Position numbers and translations under genes: made by a program
Notes under the pieces: generated by a model
Told to the model about the DNA's origin: nothing
Seen by the model: only the letters and a program-made list of their open reading frames with translations
The model's database searches: none
In this document: positions 17,756 to 28,557 of the stretch, one piece after another
Position numbering within the stretch: the first letter of the stretch is position 1
How the letters are laid out: every line of letters starts with the position of its first letter
From: Granulicella sp.
GTDB lineage: Bacteria > Acidobacteriota > Terriglobia > Terriglobales > Acidobacteriaceae
Length of the DNA stretch: 64,000 nucleotides
NCBI GenBank assembly: GCA_025408425.1
Contig: JANXYX010000043.1
Coordinates: forward strand, 124,001-188,000
Direction of reading: 5' to 3'

Positions 17756-19159
17756 ATGAGCGCAAAGAAGATTGTAATTATTGTTGTTGTGGTTCTGGCC
17801 TTGGCAGGTATAGTCGCCGGCACTATTATCCACAGCCAATCCAATGTAACCAAAGTTGCTACCGGTAAGGCCGTGCGGCAGGATCTCATCTCCGTCGTCA
17901 GCGGCACGGGTCAAATCAAGCCCAAGACCTACGTCAACGTCGGCGCCACCGCCTTCGGACGAATTACTCATCTCAACGTCAAGGAAGGCGATCACGTCAA
18001 ACGTGGCACCATCCTCGCCACCGTCGAGAACGTTCAGCCTCAAGCCACAGTCGCCGCACAGGAAGCAAACATCGCCTCCTCCCGGACCGACGTCTCATCG
18101 TACGCAGCCGCAGAAAAAACTGCCGCCGCAAATATCGCACAGGCCAAGGCCGATCTGGAACAGAAACGGCTTGACTTCGCTCGCGCACGCGCACTCTTTG
18201 ACGAAAAGCTCATAGCCAAACAGGACTTCGACAGCAAACAGGCCGCCTTCGATATGGCCGTCGCAACTCTAGCCCAGCGCGAAGCTGCATTCGCGCAGTC
18301 ACAGGCCCAGACCGCCTCGCAGCGTGCTCACGTCAATCAGGCCGTTGCGAACCAGCGTGCGAACTTCGATTCCCTCGACAAAACAGTCAGTCGTGCGCCC
18401 TTTGACGGACTGGTCACCAACGTCCCCGTTCGCGAAGGTGAAACCGTCGTCGTCGGTATCCAGAACGCCGGCGGCTCCACCATCATGACCCTAGCCGATA
18501 TGTCCGTCATCACTGCCGAAGTCAAAGTCGACGAGACCGACATCGTCAATATCCGCATGGATCAGCCCGCCGACGTCACCGTCGATGCCCTGCCCGGTCG
18601 AATCTTCAAAGGCCACGTCACCGAAGTCGGTGATCAGGCGCTCCTCCGAACCACCGGCCTCTCCACCACCCAAAGCACCACAGGTACCGAAGAAGCCAAG
18701 GATTTCAAGGTTGTTGTCACGTTAGATCAGACATCTGACGACCTTCGCCCTGGTCTATCCAGCACCGCAAAAATCACTACGGCTCACAAGCCCAACGCAC
18801 TCACCATCCCCATCCAGGCGCTGGTCCAGCGTGACGTGCCTACCGAGAAGTACCTCGCTGAACATAACGGCAAGTCTCCCTCCGCTACCGTAGCGGCATC
18901 CAGCGGCACCCCGGCTAAACCCGTTCTAGTTCAGGGAGTCTATGTCCTCAACCCCACCAACAAGAAGCCTCGCGTCGCCTTCGTTCCCGTCACGACTGGC
19001 ATTACAGGCGCGACCGACATCGAAGTCCTGAGCGGCCTCAATGCAGGGGATGAGATCGTCATTGGCAGATATAAGATCCTGCGCGCACTGAAGAGCGGTA
19101 CAGTCGTCAAACGGGATAACACCCCAGAGGGCACTGCCAGCGATTCTGACAAATCCTAG
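17756..19159 (+). CDS. MacA-like periplasmic adaptor of an ABC-type efflux or lipoprotein system
   Basis: 467 residues: one N-terminal membrane segment (about 5-25), a lipoyl-like half ([20 protein letters not shown]), a long coiled-coil hairpin (about 95-205, rich in Ala, Gln, Lys), the second lipoyl half (R-A-P-F-D-G-L-V), and beta-barrel and membrane-proximal domains. This is the standard plan of MacA/HlyD proteins that bridge an inner-membrane transporter to TolC. An ATPase of the matching MacB/LolD class starts 91 bases downstream. No FtsX-like permease is near. The start has only a weak GAGAG-type ribosome site. Confidence 0.85.
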   Translation: MSAKKIVIIVVVVLALAGIVAGTIIHSQSNVTKVATGKAVRQDLISVVSGTGQIKPKTYVNVGATAFGRITHLNVKEGDHVKRGTILATVENVQPQATVAAQEANIASSRTDVSSYAAAEKTAAANIAQAKADLEQKRLDFARARALFDEKLIAKQDFDSKQAAFDMAVATLAQREAAFAQSQAQTASQRAHVNQAVANQRANFDSLDKTVSRAPFDGLVTNVPVREGETVVVGIQNAGGSTIMTLADMSVITAEVKVDETDIVNIRMDQPADVTVDALPGRIFKGHVTEVGDQALLRTTGLSTTQSTTGTEEAKDFKVVVTLDQTSDDLRPGLSSTAKITTAHKPNALTIPIQALVQRDVPTEKYLAEHNGKSPSATVAASSGTPAKPVLVQGVYVLNPTNKKPRVAFVPVTTGITGATDIEVLSGLNAGDEIVIGRYKILRALKSGTVVKRDNTPEGTASDSDKS

Positions 19160-19250
19160 TCCATCGCCCAGCTATCTCGACGACGGCGCGCTGGAACTTC
19201 TTGGCAGACCAAACGTACTATGCTTAAACGCGGAAGAACCGGAGAACCGG

Positions 19251-20012
19251 ATGGCTATCGAAACTGCAGTAGACCCTAACCTGAGCAATGCTTCCGGCCC
19301 AAACCCCGGCGACGTCATCGTCACCGACAACCTCTGGAAGACCTATGAAATGGGTGATCAGCAGGTCAATGCTCTTCGCGGAGTCAATCTGCGCATTCGC
19401 CACAACGAGTACGTCGCCATCATGGGCCCGTCCGGCTCTGGTAAATCAACCCTGATGAACCTCATCGGATGCCTCGACTCCCCCTCCCAGGGCAAGTACT
19501 GGCTCAACGGCCACGACGTCTCGGAACTCAATGACGACGAGCTTGCGCGCATTCGTAACAAGGAGATTGGCTTCGTCTTCCAGACCTTCAATCTCCTCGC
19601 CCGCGCCACCTCGCTCCACAACGTTGAGTTGCCTCTCATTTACAACGGAACCCCCGCTGCAGAGCGCACTGCTCGCGCCAAGGCAGTGCTCGAATCAGTC
19701 AACCTCGGCACCCGCATGATGCATAAGCCCAACGAACTCTCAGGCGGCCAGCGTCAACGTGTCGCCATTGCTCGGGCCCTCGTCAATAAACCCTCCATCA
19801 TCCTCGCCGACGAACCCACCGGAAACCTCGACTCCAAGACCGGAGACGAGATCATGGCACTCTTCGACGACCTTCACGCCAAAGGAAACACCATCGTCCT
19901 CGTCACTCACGAGCCCAATATCGCTGAATATGCACATCGCGTCGTCACCATCCGCGATGGCGTCATAGCCAGCGACCACGTCTCAGCCCGCTTTGCGAAC
20001 AAGCAGAAGTGA
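19251..20012 (+). CDS. ABC transporter ATP-binding subunit, MacB/LolD/FtsE class
   Basis: 253 residues with all motifs in place: Walker A G-P-S-G-S-G-K-S at 59-66, Q-loop near 111, signature L-S-G-G-Q at 163-167, Walker B I-I-L-A-D-E at 183-188, and the switch histidine in V-T-H-E. The [14 protein letters not shown] segment after the Q-loop is typical of ATPases that pair with MacB/LolCE permeases. GGAG precedes the ATG. With the MacA-like gene upstream it should energise a tripartite exporter, but no permease is encoded in the window, so the partner must be elsewhere. Confidence 0.9.
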   Translation: MAIETAVDPNLSNASGPNPGDVIVTDNLWKTYEMGDQQVNALRGVNLRIRHNEYVAIMGPSGSGKSTLMNLIGCLDSPSQGKYWLNGHDVSELNDDELARIRNKEIGFVFQTFNLLARATSLHNVELPLIYNGTPAAERTARAKAVLESVNLGTRMMHKPNELSGGQRQRVAIARALVNKPSIILADEPTGNLDSKTGDEIMALFDDLHAKGNTIVLVTHEPNIAEYAHRVVTIRDGVIASDHVSARFANKQK

Positions 20013-20098
20013 TCGCACCCAACCTGCTGGTGCTGTTAGCTTCGGGGTTTCATCCGCACGCAGCATCCTAAACCACCCTTCAAGCCGTCTAAGATTGA

Positions 20099-22690
20099 AT
20101 GATGGCTAAGTTTTACCGATGCCTTCGGCTCTCCGGCACCCTCGTATCTCTGCTCTTTGCCAGCAATCTGGCGCCTGCACAGGCGGCTCGATTCGATCTC
20201 ACTGGCCCAAAAATTGAGGTCCGCGTTACCCGCGCCGGCAAAACACTGCCCATAGCCTACGTTCCCAACCTTCAGGCCGGAGACAAGCTCTGGCTGCATC
20301 CCGATCTCCCACCCACCCAATCGGTTCACTACCTCCTCGTAGCCGCGTTCCTCCGCGGCACCACCAACCCCCCGCCAGACGACTGGTTCATCAAAATCGA
20401 GACCTGGAACAAAAAGGTCCGCGAAGAAGGTGTCACCGTCACCGTGCCGAACGAGGCCCAGCAGGCTATCCTTTTTCTCGCGCCAGAGACCGGTGGGGAC
20501 TTCAGCACCCTCCGTGCGGCCGTCAGAGGACGCCCTGGAGTCTTCGTTCGTGCCTCACAGGATCTCTCCGAAGCCGGCTTTGAGCAGGCCCGTATAGAAA
20601 TGTACCTCGCTTCCATGCGCCTCGTCCCGCCAGCCGACCCCAAGGCGCTCCTCGAACACTCCAACCTCCTCTCCCGTACCCTCAACCTCAAACCCAGTGA
20701 GGAGTGCTTCCAGCGTGCAGTGGATCTTCAATACAACTGCCTCACCCAGTCCGGTAACCAGACCCTCCTCGATGATGGACACGCCGAAAGCGTCATCGCC
20801 AGCCTCGCTAGCGGCAGCAACTCCGAATTCATCACCGCCGCCAGCCATACCTCACTCGCTGGCGGGGGAACCTATAGCGCGTACGTCGGCGCAGTCGTAG
20901 ACCTCGTCCGTATCATGGGCGGACTCCACACCGCGCAATACCAGTACATTCCGGCCATCGCCTTTCCACAACAGGAGAGCCTCAATCTCCGCCTCAATAC
21001 GCCACCGTCGTTCCGCAACCCAAAGTCCGTCATCGTCATCGGCTTGCCCTCCATCCAGTCCGCCATCCCGCCCCCTCTCCGTCCAGCCGACCCCAAATTC
21101 GTCACCTGCCTCCTCAAGCCACAGGTCGTCCTCCCTGTCGAAGGCGCTCCCCTGGTCTTCTCTACCAGCTTCGCCCACGACCTTGCGCTGCATATCAATG
21201 GCGCACCCTCCGCTACCGACATTCCACTGACTCCGGACGCCTTTCAGGGAGGCCTCGTCCTCAACCTCACCCTGGAGCGCAAACCGCTCCCCGTAACTGA
21301 AAGTCCTGTCACTGGTGCCCCTGCAACGAAAGACACCACCACATCGCCGCCCCCACCGGTATTGCCCGTGCAGTCTATTCCCGGTGCGGTCACCGGCACC
21401 GTAACAGGATTCTGGGGCTTCGACCCTTTCACCGGCCCAACTCTACAGCTCCAGAACACGCCCGGCAGAGAATGGAAGCTCGCCGCCGACAACCAACTCA
21501 TCGCAGGACGCGAGAACCACCTCACTCTCACCTCCAGCGCCAGTGCCTGCATCCAGAGCATCCTCCTCGAGCCCAATTCCAATAAACAGACTGAGACCAA
21601 ATGGAAGTCGGGTGATAAGCCTAACCTCATCGACGTCAGCCTTGCTCCCAAATCCACTGATCCTGGAACCCTCCACATAGCCATCCGTCAGTTTGGGGAA
21701 CAAGAGCCATCCCTGGTCTCGACCCGCGCCTTCTCCGAGCCCTCCACCCTTACCTCCCTCCAGATTCACTCTGGCGACACAACAGCAACCGTCACCGGCA
21801 CCAGCCTGGATCAGGTCCAGCAGTTCACCATCGGCAGCTTCGCCTTCACGCCCATCCCCACCACTCCCGTTGATCCCGACACCTCCCCCAACCCACCAGA
21901 GTCATACACAACCCTGCGAATGACCCTTGCCCAGGGTGTCCCCGCACCCAAATTCAAGACCGGGGAAAAGCTCAACGCCGCCTTCACCCTCAAAGACGGT
22001 CGTACCCTGGTTCTGTCCACTCTTGTCGAGCCCCCTCGCCCCGTCGTCACCCTCCTCAGCAAGAACATTGGCCACATCTCGGACTCCGCTATCCGGCTGG
22101 GCAGTCAGGACGACTTGCCCGCCAACCAGCTCCTCACCTTCTCCCTCAAATCCGCATCTCCATTTCCCCGCAACGGAAAGATCGATGTCGCCAGCGCCGA
22201 CGACGGGCTTCACACCTCCCTCACGGTCACCTCCGGTAGTCTCGTTCTCCAGAACCCCCACACCCTCCTCGGCACCCTTGATCCCTTGAAGACCTTCGGC
22301 ACTTCTGCCTTCGGCCCCATCCGGCTCCGCGCAGTAGCCCCCGACGGCACTACCGGCGACTGGATTCCCCTTGCCACCCTCGTCCGTCTCCCCTCCCTCA
22401 CCGACACCCACTGCACCGCCGACGTACAAGCGCCCTGCACCCTCACCGGAGCCAGCCTCTACCTGGTCGACTCCGTATCCACCGATCCCGACTTCGCAAA
22501 CGCCACAGCCGTACCAGAGGGCTTCGTTGGCACCACACTCTCCATCCCCCGCCCCGATGGCTTGCCCGCCACCCTCTCCACGACGCACCCCACCACCACC
22601 ACCCTCTACCTCCGCCTCCGCGACGACCCCTCCACTCCAAACTCAGTCATCGTGCCCGTACTACCCAGCCCATCGGCCCCGGCACAATAA
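20099..22690 (+). CDS. Large secreted protein of unknown function
   Basis: 863 residues with a signal peptide (about 1-29, ending A-Q-A). The first part (about 30-130) has a beta-domain with P-N-L-Q-A-G-D-K-L-W-L-H-P. Residues about 130-300 look mostly alpha-helical. The remainder consists of repeated beta-sandwich-like stretches separated by proline- and threonine-rich linkers (for example near 405-425). No catalytic motif or anchor was recognised. The coding strand is extremely C-rich. It starts 86 bases after the ABC ATPase with no clear ribosome site, so linkage to that transporter is possible but unproven. It ends in front of a strong bidirectional terminator. Confidence 0.75.
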   Translation: MMAKFYRCLRLSGTLVSLLFASNLAPAQAARFDLTGPKIEVRVTRAGKTLPIAYVPNLQAGDKLWLHPDLPPTQSVHYLLVAAFLRGTTNPPPDDWFIKIETWNKKVREEGVTVTVPNEAQQAILFLAPETGGDFSTLRAAVRGRPGVFVRASQDLSEAGFEQARIEMYLASMRLVPPADPKALLEHSNLLSRTLNLKPSEECFQRAVDLQYNCLTQSGNQTLLDDGHAESVIASLASGSNSEFITAASHTSLAGGGTYSAYVGAVVDLVRIMGGLHTAQYQYIPAIAFPQQESLNLRLNTPPSFRNPKSVIVIGLPSIQSAIPPPLRPADPKFVTCLLKPQVVLPVEGAPLVFSTSFAHDLALHINGAPSATDIPLTPDAFQGGLVLNLTLERKPLPVTESPVTGAPATKDTTTSPPPPVLPVQSIPGAVTGTVTGFWGFDPFTGPTLQLQNTPGREWKLAADNQLIAGRENHLTLTSSASACIQSILLEPNSNKQTETKWKSGDKPNLIDVSLAPKSTDPGTLHIAIRQFGEQEPSLVSTRAFSEPSTLTSLQIHSGDTTATVTGTSLDQVQQFTIGSFAFTPIPTTPVDPDTSPNPPESYTTLRMTLAQGVPAPKFKTGEKLNAAFTLKDGRTLVLSTLVEPPRPVVTLLSKNIGHISDSAIRLGSQDDLPANQLLTFSLKSASPFPRNGKIDVASADDGLHTSLTVTSGSLVLQNPHTLLGTLDPLKTFGTSAFGPIRLRAVAPDGTTGDWIPLATLVRLPSLTDTHCTADVQAPCTLTGASLYLVDSVSTDPDFANATAVPEGFVGTTLSIPRPDGLPATLSTTHPTTTTLYLRLRDDPSTPNSVIVPVLPSPSAPAQ

Positions 22691-22709
22691 CTCGTCCCCT
22701 CGAACGCAA

Positions 22710-22739
22710 AGAGACGCCCGGCCTTGGCCGGGCGTCTCT
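22710..22739. terminator. Bidirectional terminator with a 14-bp perfect stem
   Basis: AGAGACGCCCGGCC (22710-22723) pairs perfectly with 22726-22739 around a 2-base centre. It lies between two convergent genes. T-rich sequence follows on the minus-strand side (TTTGCGTT) and only weakly on the plus side. It probably ends both transcripts. Confidence 0.85.
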
Positions 22740-22760
22740 CATTTCGCTCACTGCGTCGTT

Positions 22761-24362
22761 TTACTCAGCGGCAACCCCAGCCAGAGCCTTCTGCACCTTG
22801 CTGTTATTCCGGCTGTAGAAGAAGTACACAACCAATCCAATCAATAGCCACACAATCAAACGAATCCAGTTCGTAGCGCCCAGCTCGAACATCATGTATC
22901 CGTTGAACAATATCCCCAGGATCGGCACCAACGGCACAAAAGGTGTCCGGAAAGGACGGGCACGATCAGGGTCCTTGTACCGCAGCACCATAATCGAAAT
23001 GCACACAATCACGAACGCAAACAACGTTCCGATGTTTACCATCTTGCCGATGTCATCGATCGGCGTCACGCTGCCCACAATCGCCGCCAGAACACCCGCC
23101 AGAATCGTTCCCTTCCAGGGAGTCCGAAACCGCGGATGGATCGCCCCGAAGAACCCCTTGGGCAGCAGACCATCCTTGGCCATCGCGTAAAGAACCCGGC
23201 TCTGGCCCAGCAACATCACCAGCATCACGCTCGTCAGACCCGCCAGTGAACCGATCGTAATCACGTTCGCCGCTGAGTTCAGATTGTGCTCTAGAAACGC
23301 TCGCACGATCGGAGCTTCGATATTGATATCCGGCCAGTAAACCATTCCTGTCAGCACCGCCGCCACACCGATATACAACAGCGTGCAGATACCCAGAGAA
23401 ACAATAATGCCGATCGGCATATCCCGCTGCGGATTCTTCGCCTCCTGCGCCGTCGTCGACACCGCGTCAAAACCGATGTACGAGAAGAACACCAGCCCCG
23501 CCGCTAAACCGATTCCACCTACGCCAAACGGCGCAAATGTATGCCAGTCCGATCCCCAGTTCGCTTTATTCACATAGTGTGAACCCAGCCCCAGAACAAA
23601 CAGCACCACACCCACCTTCAACATCACGATGCCAGCGTTAAAATTCGCCGACTCCTTGATGCCGATAACCAGTACGCTCGTAATCACCAGCGCAATCAAA
23701 AATGCCGGCAGATTGAACCCAATCTCCCGGCCAAAAATCGTAGGTGCATTCAGCAGCGCATGTGCTTGACTCGTCAATGCAGCTGATGGATGGCTCATTA
23801 GCACCGCCAGCGCCTCGGTAAACGGCTTCGTTCCCGGTACCAGGTCTGGGTGTGCCGATGCCAGCGCCTGCCGCGCTACGAGGTTCAACGCTCTCCGCAG
23901 CCCCGTCCAATGGTCGTACGCCAGCCACAGCGGAAACTTCAGATGAAAGATCGCAAGAAACTCCACAAACGTATTCGACCAGCCCGAACTCACCGTGCTC
24001 GCACCCATCGCATACTCCAGCGTCAGGTCCCAGCCAATAATCCACGCGAACAACTCACCCAGCGTCGCATATGCATAGGTGTAGGCCGAGCCCGCAAGCG
24101 GAATCATCGCGGCAAACTCCGCATAGCAAAGACCAGCAAACGCGCATCCCAGTCCCGAAAGGACGAACGCCAGCATCAAAGCTGGCCCGGCAGAGTGAGC
24201 CCCGATTCCCGAAAGTACAAAGATGCCAGCGCCTATCACCGCCCCGATGCCCAGCGCAGTCAACTGCACCGGCCCCAGCGATCGCTCCAACGTCTGCGAA
24301 CCCTCTTCATTCGCTTCGGCCATCAAGACATCCATCGATTTCTTCGCAAACAGATTTGCCAT
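22761..24362 (-). CDS. APC-family amino-acid permease, CAT-like
   Basis: 533 residues with about 12-14 membrane segments. The first helix carries G-I-G-A-V-I-G-A-G-I-F-V-L-S-G, the substrate-binding signature of APC transporters, followed by E-F-A-A-M-I-P-L-A-G-S-A-Y-T-Y. Length, N-terminal L-E-R-S-L-G-P-V-Q-L-T and the extended loop after helix 5 match the cationic amino acid transporter (CAT/YfnA) branch. AGGA is 5 bases before the ATG. A second APC permease lies upstream in the same direction with a 33-base gap, so the pair is probably one transcript. The substrate cannot be deduced. Confidence 0.9.
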   Translation of the reverse strand: MANLFAKKSMDVLMAEANEEGSQTLERSLGPVQLTALGIGAVIGAGIFVLSGIGAHSAGPALMLAFVLSGLGCAFAGLCYAEFAAMIPLAGSAYTYAYATLGELFAWIIGWDLTLEYAMGASTVSSGWSNTFVEFLAIFHLKFPLWLAYDHWTGLRRALNLVARQALASAHPDLVPGTKPFTEALAVLMSHPSAALTSQAHALLNAPTIFGREIGFNLPAFLIALVITSVLVIGIKESANFNAGIVMLKVGVVLFVLGLGSHYVNKANWGSDWHTFAPFGVGGIGLAAGLVFFSYIGFDAVSTTAQEAKNPQRDMPIGIIVSLGICTLLYIGVAAVLTGMVYWPDINIEAPIVRAFLEHNLNSAANVITIGSLAGLTSVMLVMLLGQSRVLYAMAKDGLLPKGFFGAIHPRFRTPWKGTILAGVLAAIVGSVTPIDDIGKMVNIGTLFAFVIVCISIMVLRYKDPDRARPFRTPFVPLVPILGILFNGYMMFELGATNWIRLIVWLLIGLVVYFFYSRNNSKVQKALAGVAAE

Positions 24363-24395
24363 GCGTGTCCTATTCCTCCAAGCCCGTAGAAAACG

Positions 24396-26009
24396 TTAAG
24401 ACGGTTCGGCAACAGCCTCAGCTGTCCCCTTCCATTTCCACACCAGGTACACCGGCACACCAAGTAGCACGATGATTAACCCTGGCCACGTATATTGCGG
24501 TTTGTAACGCAATAGTACTGCACTAATCCACATCGCCATCACGATATAAAGCGCAGGCAGCACCGGATAACCAAACGCCCGGTATGGACGCACCGCATCC
24601 GGACGCGTTCGTCGCAGGACAAACAGCCCAACAATCGTCAGAACATAAAACACCAGCACTGCAAAAATTACGTAATCCAGAAGCTGCCCATAGCTTCCTG
24701 AAAGACACAGCAGGCACGTCCACCCACACTGCACCCACAGCGAATTCACCGGCGTCTTCGACCTGGCACTCAACTTCCCAACCGAACGGAAGAACAACCC
24801 GTCGCGGCTCATCGCGTAGTACACCCGTGCTCCCGCCAGCAGCATTCCGTTCACGCATCCAAACGTCGATACCAGAATCGCCGCCGCCATCAGCTTCGCC
24901 CCTAGCCCGGCACCTGCCGCACCCCAGTTCAAGCCAGCCTGCTCCATCACTGCCGTCGCCACCCGGTCTTCGGCCGCAAATTGAATTCCCCGCCCCGCAA
25001 TAGTCCCCGCCGCTGCATCTCCCGCCATCGGCAGCACGCTCAGATACACAAAATTGCACAGCACATACAGCAGCAGCACTACACCGGTCCCAATCGCCAA
25101 AGACAACGGCAGATTCCTCTTCGGATTCCGAATCTCCCCCGCCGTAAACGTCACATTGTTCCACGCATCTGAGCTGAACAGTGACCCCACCTGTACCACT
25201 GCCACCACCGTCATCAGCCCGACATAGGTCGTCGGCCCTCCCACGCCCACCTGCACCGCATGCACTGTGTGCCAGCTCGCTCCCGCCCAAAAGTTATGCC
25301 ACCCCTCCCCAAAATTCGCAGCCAGCGCAACTGAGTTCTTCGCCAGCACTCCCACCATCACCACCGCTGCCAGCGCCAGAACCTTCGCACTCGTGAAAAC
25401 ATTCTGCACCGCCGAGCCCATCCGCACGCCCATCGTATTCAGCACGGTCAAAAGCACGATCACCACGATCGCCGCGAGGTTCGCCGTGTTCAATCCAATG
25501 TCCATATTGCCCAGCACCATCGGCCCCACATGCCAGGCTGGCACATGCCCGATATGCCACAACCAATGCTGCGCACTCACCGATGGAAAAAACACCCCCA
25601 GAAACTTTCCAAACGCCACCCCCACCGCCGCAATGGTCCCCGTCTGGATCACCAGGAACAGCGTCCACCCATACAGAAATCCCCACAGCGGCCCCAGCGA
25701 CTCTCGCAGGTAAACATACTGCCCACCCGCCTTCGGCATCATCGCCGCCAGCTCCCCATAGCTCAGTGCCCCAATGATCGTCATCACCGCTGTCACTAGC
25801 CAGGCCGCAATCAGCAGCGCCGGAGATCCCAGCGCCCGCGACATATCTGCCGAGACGATAAAGATCCCCGACCCGATCATCGACCCCATCACAATCGCCG
25901 TCGCAGAAAACAGCCCCATACCCTGTACAAACTGAGGCGCACTTTGTTTGGCATCCCGCAGCCCGGCGGAGCGATCTGCAGTAGTCTTTGTCTCTTTTGA
26001 ACTAGTCAC
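24396..26009 (-). CDS. APC-family amino-acid permease, LAT/SteT-like
   Basis: 537 residues with about 12 membrane segments. The helix-1 signature is A-I-V-M-G-S-M-I-G-S-G-I-F-I-V-S and the family sequence E-L-A-A-M-M-P-K-A-G-G-Q-Y-V-Y-L-R follows. This pattern is that of amino-acid exchangers of the L-type/SteT group rather than the CAT group, so it is not simply a duplicate of the downstream permease. Starts at GTG 26007-26009, with CGGA nearby. It lies 12 bases after thiE, in the same direction, so accC-thiE-permease readthrough is likely. Confidence 0.88.
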   Translation of the reverse strand: MTSSKETKTTADRSAGLRDAKQSAPQFVQGMGLFSATAIVMGSMIGSGIFIVSADMSRALGSPALLIAAWLVTAVMTIIGALSYGELAAMMPKAGGQYVYLRESLGPLWGFLYGWTLFLVIQTGTIAAVGVAFGKFLGVFFPSVSAQHWLWHIGHVPAWHVGPMVLGNMDIGLNTANLAAIVVIVLLTVLNTMGVRMGSAVQNVFTSAKVLALAAVVMVGVLAKNSVALAANFGEGWHNFWAGASWHTVHAVQVGVGGPTTYVGLMTVVAVVQVGSLFSSDAWNNVTFTAGEIRNPKRNLPLSLAIGTGVVLLLYVLCNFVYLSVLPMAGDAAAGTIAGRGIQFAAEDRVATAVMEQAGLNWGAAGAGLGAKLMAAAILVSTFGCVNGMLLAGARVYYAMSRDGLFFRSVGKLSARSKTPVNSLWVQCGWTCLLCLSGSYGQLLDYVIFAVLVFYVLTIVGLFVLRRTRPDAVRPYRAFGYPVLPALYIVMAMWISAVLLRYKPQYTWPGLIIVLLGVPVYLVWKWKGTAEAVAEPS

Positions 26010-26021
26010 GTTCCGTCAGTT

Positions 26022-26648
26022 CTATCCCAAAATCTCCAGAAAGTCCCGCGCAACCTTCTCGACGCTCTCACCCTGAGCAAACAAACCGCTAATCACCGCC
26101 ACCGAATCCGCCCCCGCCTCAATCACACTCCGCGCATTTGACCGCGTTATCCCCCCAATCGCCACAATCGGCTTCCCCGTCAGCGCCCGCGCCCGACGCA
26201 CCCCTTCCAACCCGATCACTGGCTCCGTATCGACCTTCGTTCCAGTAGCAAAGACTGGCCCCACCGCCACATAGTCTGCGCAACTCAAATCCGCCAGCCG
26301 CACCTGATCTTCATTATGTGTAGAAACCCCTACCCACCGGTCAGCACCCACCACCCGCCGAGCGTCCTCCGGCAGCAAATCTCCCTGCCCCACATGCACC
26401 CCACCAAACCCAGCCAGCACCGCCAGATCAGCCCGGTCATTCATAATCAACCGGCACCCTGTCCCCTCAAACACCTCAGCCAAAACCGCCGCCCCACCCA
26501 AAACCTCTTGCGGCGACCCCGTCTTATCCCGCCACTGCACCAACCCCACCCCAGCAGTACACAACTCGGCACAATACTCCCGCAGCCCAACGCCGCGATT
26601 CCGCAATACTCCGGCATCCACAATCGCATAGAGCCTCAGCAGCAGCAC
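26022..26648 (-). CDS. thiE: Thiamine-phosphate synthase
   Basis: 208 residues from GTG at 26646-26648, 4 bases after the accC stop, with GGAGAG upstream. A longer in-frame extension back into accC is very Arg-rich and was rejected. Motifs: L-Y-A-I-V-D at the start, L-V-Q-W-R-D-K, M-N-D-R-A-D-L-A, G-V-H-V-G-Q-G-D, Y-V-A-V-G-P-V-F-A-T-G-T-K and A-I-G-G-I at the phosphate loop. The enzyme joins hydroxymethylpyrimidine diphosphate and thiazole phosphate in a TIM barrel. Length equals the family norm. The other thiamine genes are not here. Confidence 0.92.
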   Translation of the reverse strand: MLLLRLYAIVDAGVLRNRGVGLREYCAELCTAGVGLVQWRDKTGSPQEVLGGAAVLAEVFEGTGCRLIMNDRADLAVLAGFGGVHVGQGDLLPEDARRVVGADRWVGVSTHNEDQVRLADLSCADYVAVGPVFATGTKVDTEPVIGLEGVRRARALTGKPIVAIGGITRSNARSVIEAGADSVAVISGLFAQGESVEKVARDFLEILG

Positions 26649-26652
26649 CTGC

Positions 26653-28008
26653 CTAGCTCTCCTTCTGCCGCTCGAAGAACCGCTCCATAAACTTTGTATC
26701 GAACGCCCCCGACCGAAACTCCTCATCCGCAAAGATCTTCTCATGCAGCGGAATCGTAGTATGAATTCCCTGAACAACAAATTGCGAGAGCGCACGCTGC
26801 ATCTTGTTCATCGCCTCTTCGCGGTCTGCCCCATGACAAATCAGCTTCGCAATCAGCGAGTCGTAGTAAGGTGGCACCACACCCTCGGCATACTGCGCCG
26901 TATCCACCCGAACCCCGTTCCCACCCGGCACGTTGAACGCAGTAATCTTACCCGCACTAGGCGTGAACTTCTCCGGATGCTCCGCATTGATCCGGCACTC
27001 GATCGCATGCCCGCGAATCTCCACCGGCTTCGTAATAATCGAGCTTAGTTTCTCGCCAGCTGCAATCCGCAACTGCGCCTTTACCAGATCAATCCCTGTA
27101 ACCATCTCGGTCACACAATGCTCCACCTGGATACGCGTATTCATCTCGATGAAGTAGATCTTGCCATCCTCATCCATCAGAAACTCAATCGTCCCTGCGT
27201 TCCAATACCCGATATTCTCCAGCGCCTTCTTGATCGTCTTGCCCAGCTCATCCCGCAGCTTGGGAGTAATCATCAAGCTCGGAGCCTCTTCAATCAGCTT
27301 CTGGTGACGCCGCTGGATCGAGCACTCCCGCTCGCCCAGGCTCATCACATTCCCGTGCTCATCCGCCAGCACCTGGAACTCAATATGCCGTGGCCGCTCG
27401 ATAAACTTCTCCATGTACATATCGCCGTTGCCAAACGCATTCGCCGCCTCGGTGGACGCCTGGTTGTACAGTGCCGGCAACTCCTCCGCATTGCGGCAGA
27501 TACGCATGCCACGTCCGCCACCACCCGCCACCGCCTTCAGGATCACCGGATAGCCAACTTCCTTGGCCCACTCCAGCGCCTCGTTCTCGTCCGCGATCAC
27601 TCCATCCGACCCCGGCAGAATAGGCACCTTCGCCTTCTTCATCGTCTGCCGCGCCGTGGACTTCTCGCCCATCATCCGCGTCACCTCAGGCGGAGGCCCA
27701 ATGAACTTTATATTCGAAGCCCGGCAAACCTCGGCGAAGTTCGCATTCTCACTCAGCAGTCCATACCCCGGATGGATCGCATCCACATCCGCAATCTCCG
27801 CGGCGGAGATCACCGCAGGCACATTCAGGTAGCTGTCCGAAGACCGAGGAGGCCCAATGCAAATCGCCTCATCGGCAAACCGCACGTGCAGGCTGTTTCT
27901 ATCCGCCTCGCTGTACACCGCAACAGTGCGGATGCCCATCTCTTTGCACGCGCTAATCACCCGTAGCGCAATCTCACCACGATTAGCAATCAATACCTTA
28001 CGAAACAT
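26653..28008 (-). CDS. accC: Biotin carboxylase subunit of acetyl-CoA carboxylase
   Basis: 451 residues, close to E. coli AccC. It begins with [16 protein letters not shown], the family start. ATP-grasp glycine loop G-G-G-G-R-G-M-R and the [10 protein letters not shown] active-site segment are intact. It carboxylates biotin on AccB with ATP and bicarbonate in the first step of fatty-acid synthesis. accB lies 51 bases upstream and thiE 4 bases downstream, both in the same direction. Confidence 0.97.
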   Translation of the reverse strand: MFRKVLIANRGEIALRVISACKEMGIRTVAVYSEADRNSLHVRFADEAICIGPPRSSDSYLNVPAVISAAEIADVDAIHPGYGLLSENANFAEVCRASNIKFIGPPPEVTRMMGEKSTARQTMKKAKVPILPGSDGVIADENEALEWAKEVGYPVILKAVAGGGGRGMRICRNAEELPALYNQASTEAANAFGNGDMYMEKFIERPRHIEFQVLADEHGNVMSLGERECSIQRRHQKLIEEAPSLMITPKLRDELGKTIKKALENIGYWNAGTIEFLMDEDGKIYFIEMNTRIQVEHCVTEMVTGIDLVKAQLRIAAGEKLSSIITKPVEIRGHAIECRINAEHPEKFTPSAGKITAFNVPGGNGVRVDTAQYAEGVVPPYYDSLIAKLICHGADREEAMNKMQRALSQFVVQGIHTTIPLHEKIFADEEFRSGAFDTKFMERFFERQKES

Positions 28009-28059
28009 AAATGCGGATGCCTTCCATCGAACCGGTTGTAGCCATTCTCTGCACTCGCT

Positions 28060-28557
28060 CTATCGAGCCCTGATCGCGAACAGCGCCTGACCATACTCCA
28101 CCGGCTGGCCGCTCGCCGTAATCTGCCGCACTACTTCTCCAGCAACGTCGGATTCGATCTCGTTCATCAGCTTCATCGCTTCTACGATGCACAGCACCTG
28201 GCCCACCTCCACCTGATCGCCGATCTTCACAAACGCAGGCGCTCCTGGCGAAGGAGACTCGTAAAACGTCCCCACAATCGGTGACTTGACGTTATGCAAT
28301 ACTTCAACCGGAGCAGCGGCAGCGACAGGCTCAGCCGCAACGGCAACAGGTACGGCAAGCTGTGCCGGTGCCGCGGGGGCCGAAGCCATCAACCGGCTCA
28401 ACTGCGCCATGTCAAATCCCGGCGCACCAACCGCAGGCTCACCCGCAAACTTGATCCGAACCTTCAGGTCTTCGCGCTCCATGTCGAACTCGGCAATCTC
28501 GTTCGCTTTCAGAAACTCGACCAGTTCACGCAGCTCATCCAACTTATTCCCGTCCAT
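28060..28557 (-). CDS. accB: Biotin carboxyl carrier protein of acetyl-CoA carboxylase
   Basis: 165 residues. The biotin domain (about 88-165) has E-A-M-K-L-M-N-E with K129 as the biotin attachment site, and G-T-F-Y-E-S-P-S-P-G-A-P-A-F matches the AccB-type thumb. Residues 1-40 are the usual helical start; an Ala/Pro-rich linker covers about 58-85. ATG start with GGAAAGAG upstream. It lies between pepP (61-base gap) and accC, an order often seen in Acidobacteriota and Firmicutes. Confidence 0.96.
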   Translation of the reverse strand: MDGNKLDELRELVEFLKANEIAEFDMEREDLKVRIKFAGEPAVGAPGFDMAQLSRLMASAPAAPAQLAVPVAVAAEPVAAAAPVEVLHNVKSPIVGTFYESPSPGAPAFVKIGDQVEVGQVLCIVEAMKLMNEIESDVAGEVVRQITASGQPVEYGQALFAIRAR

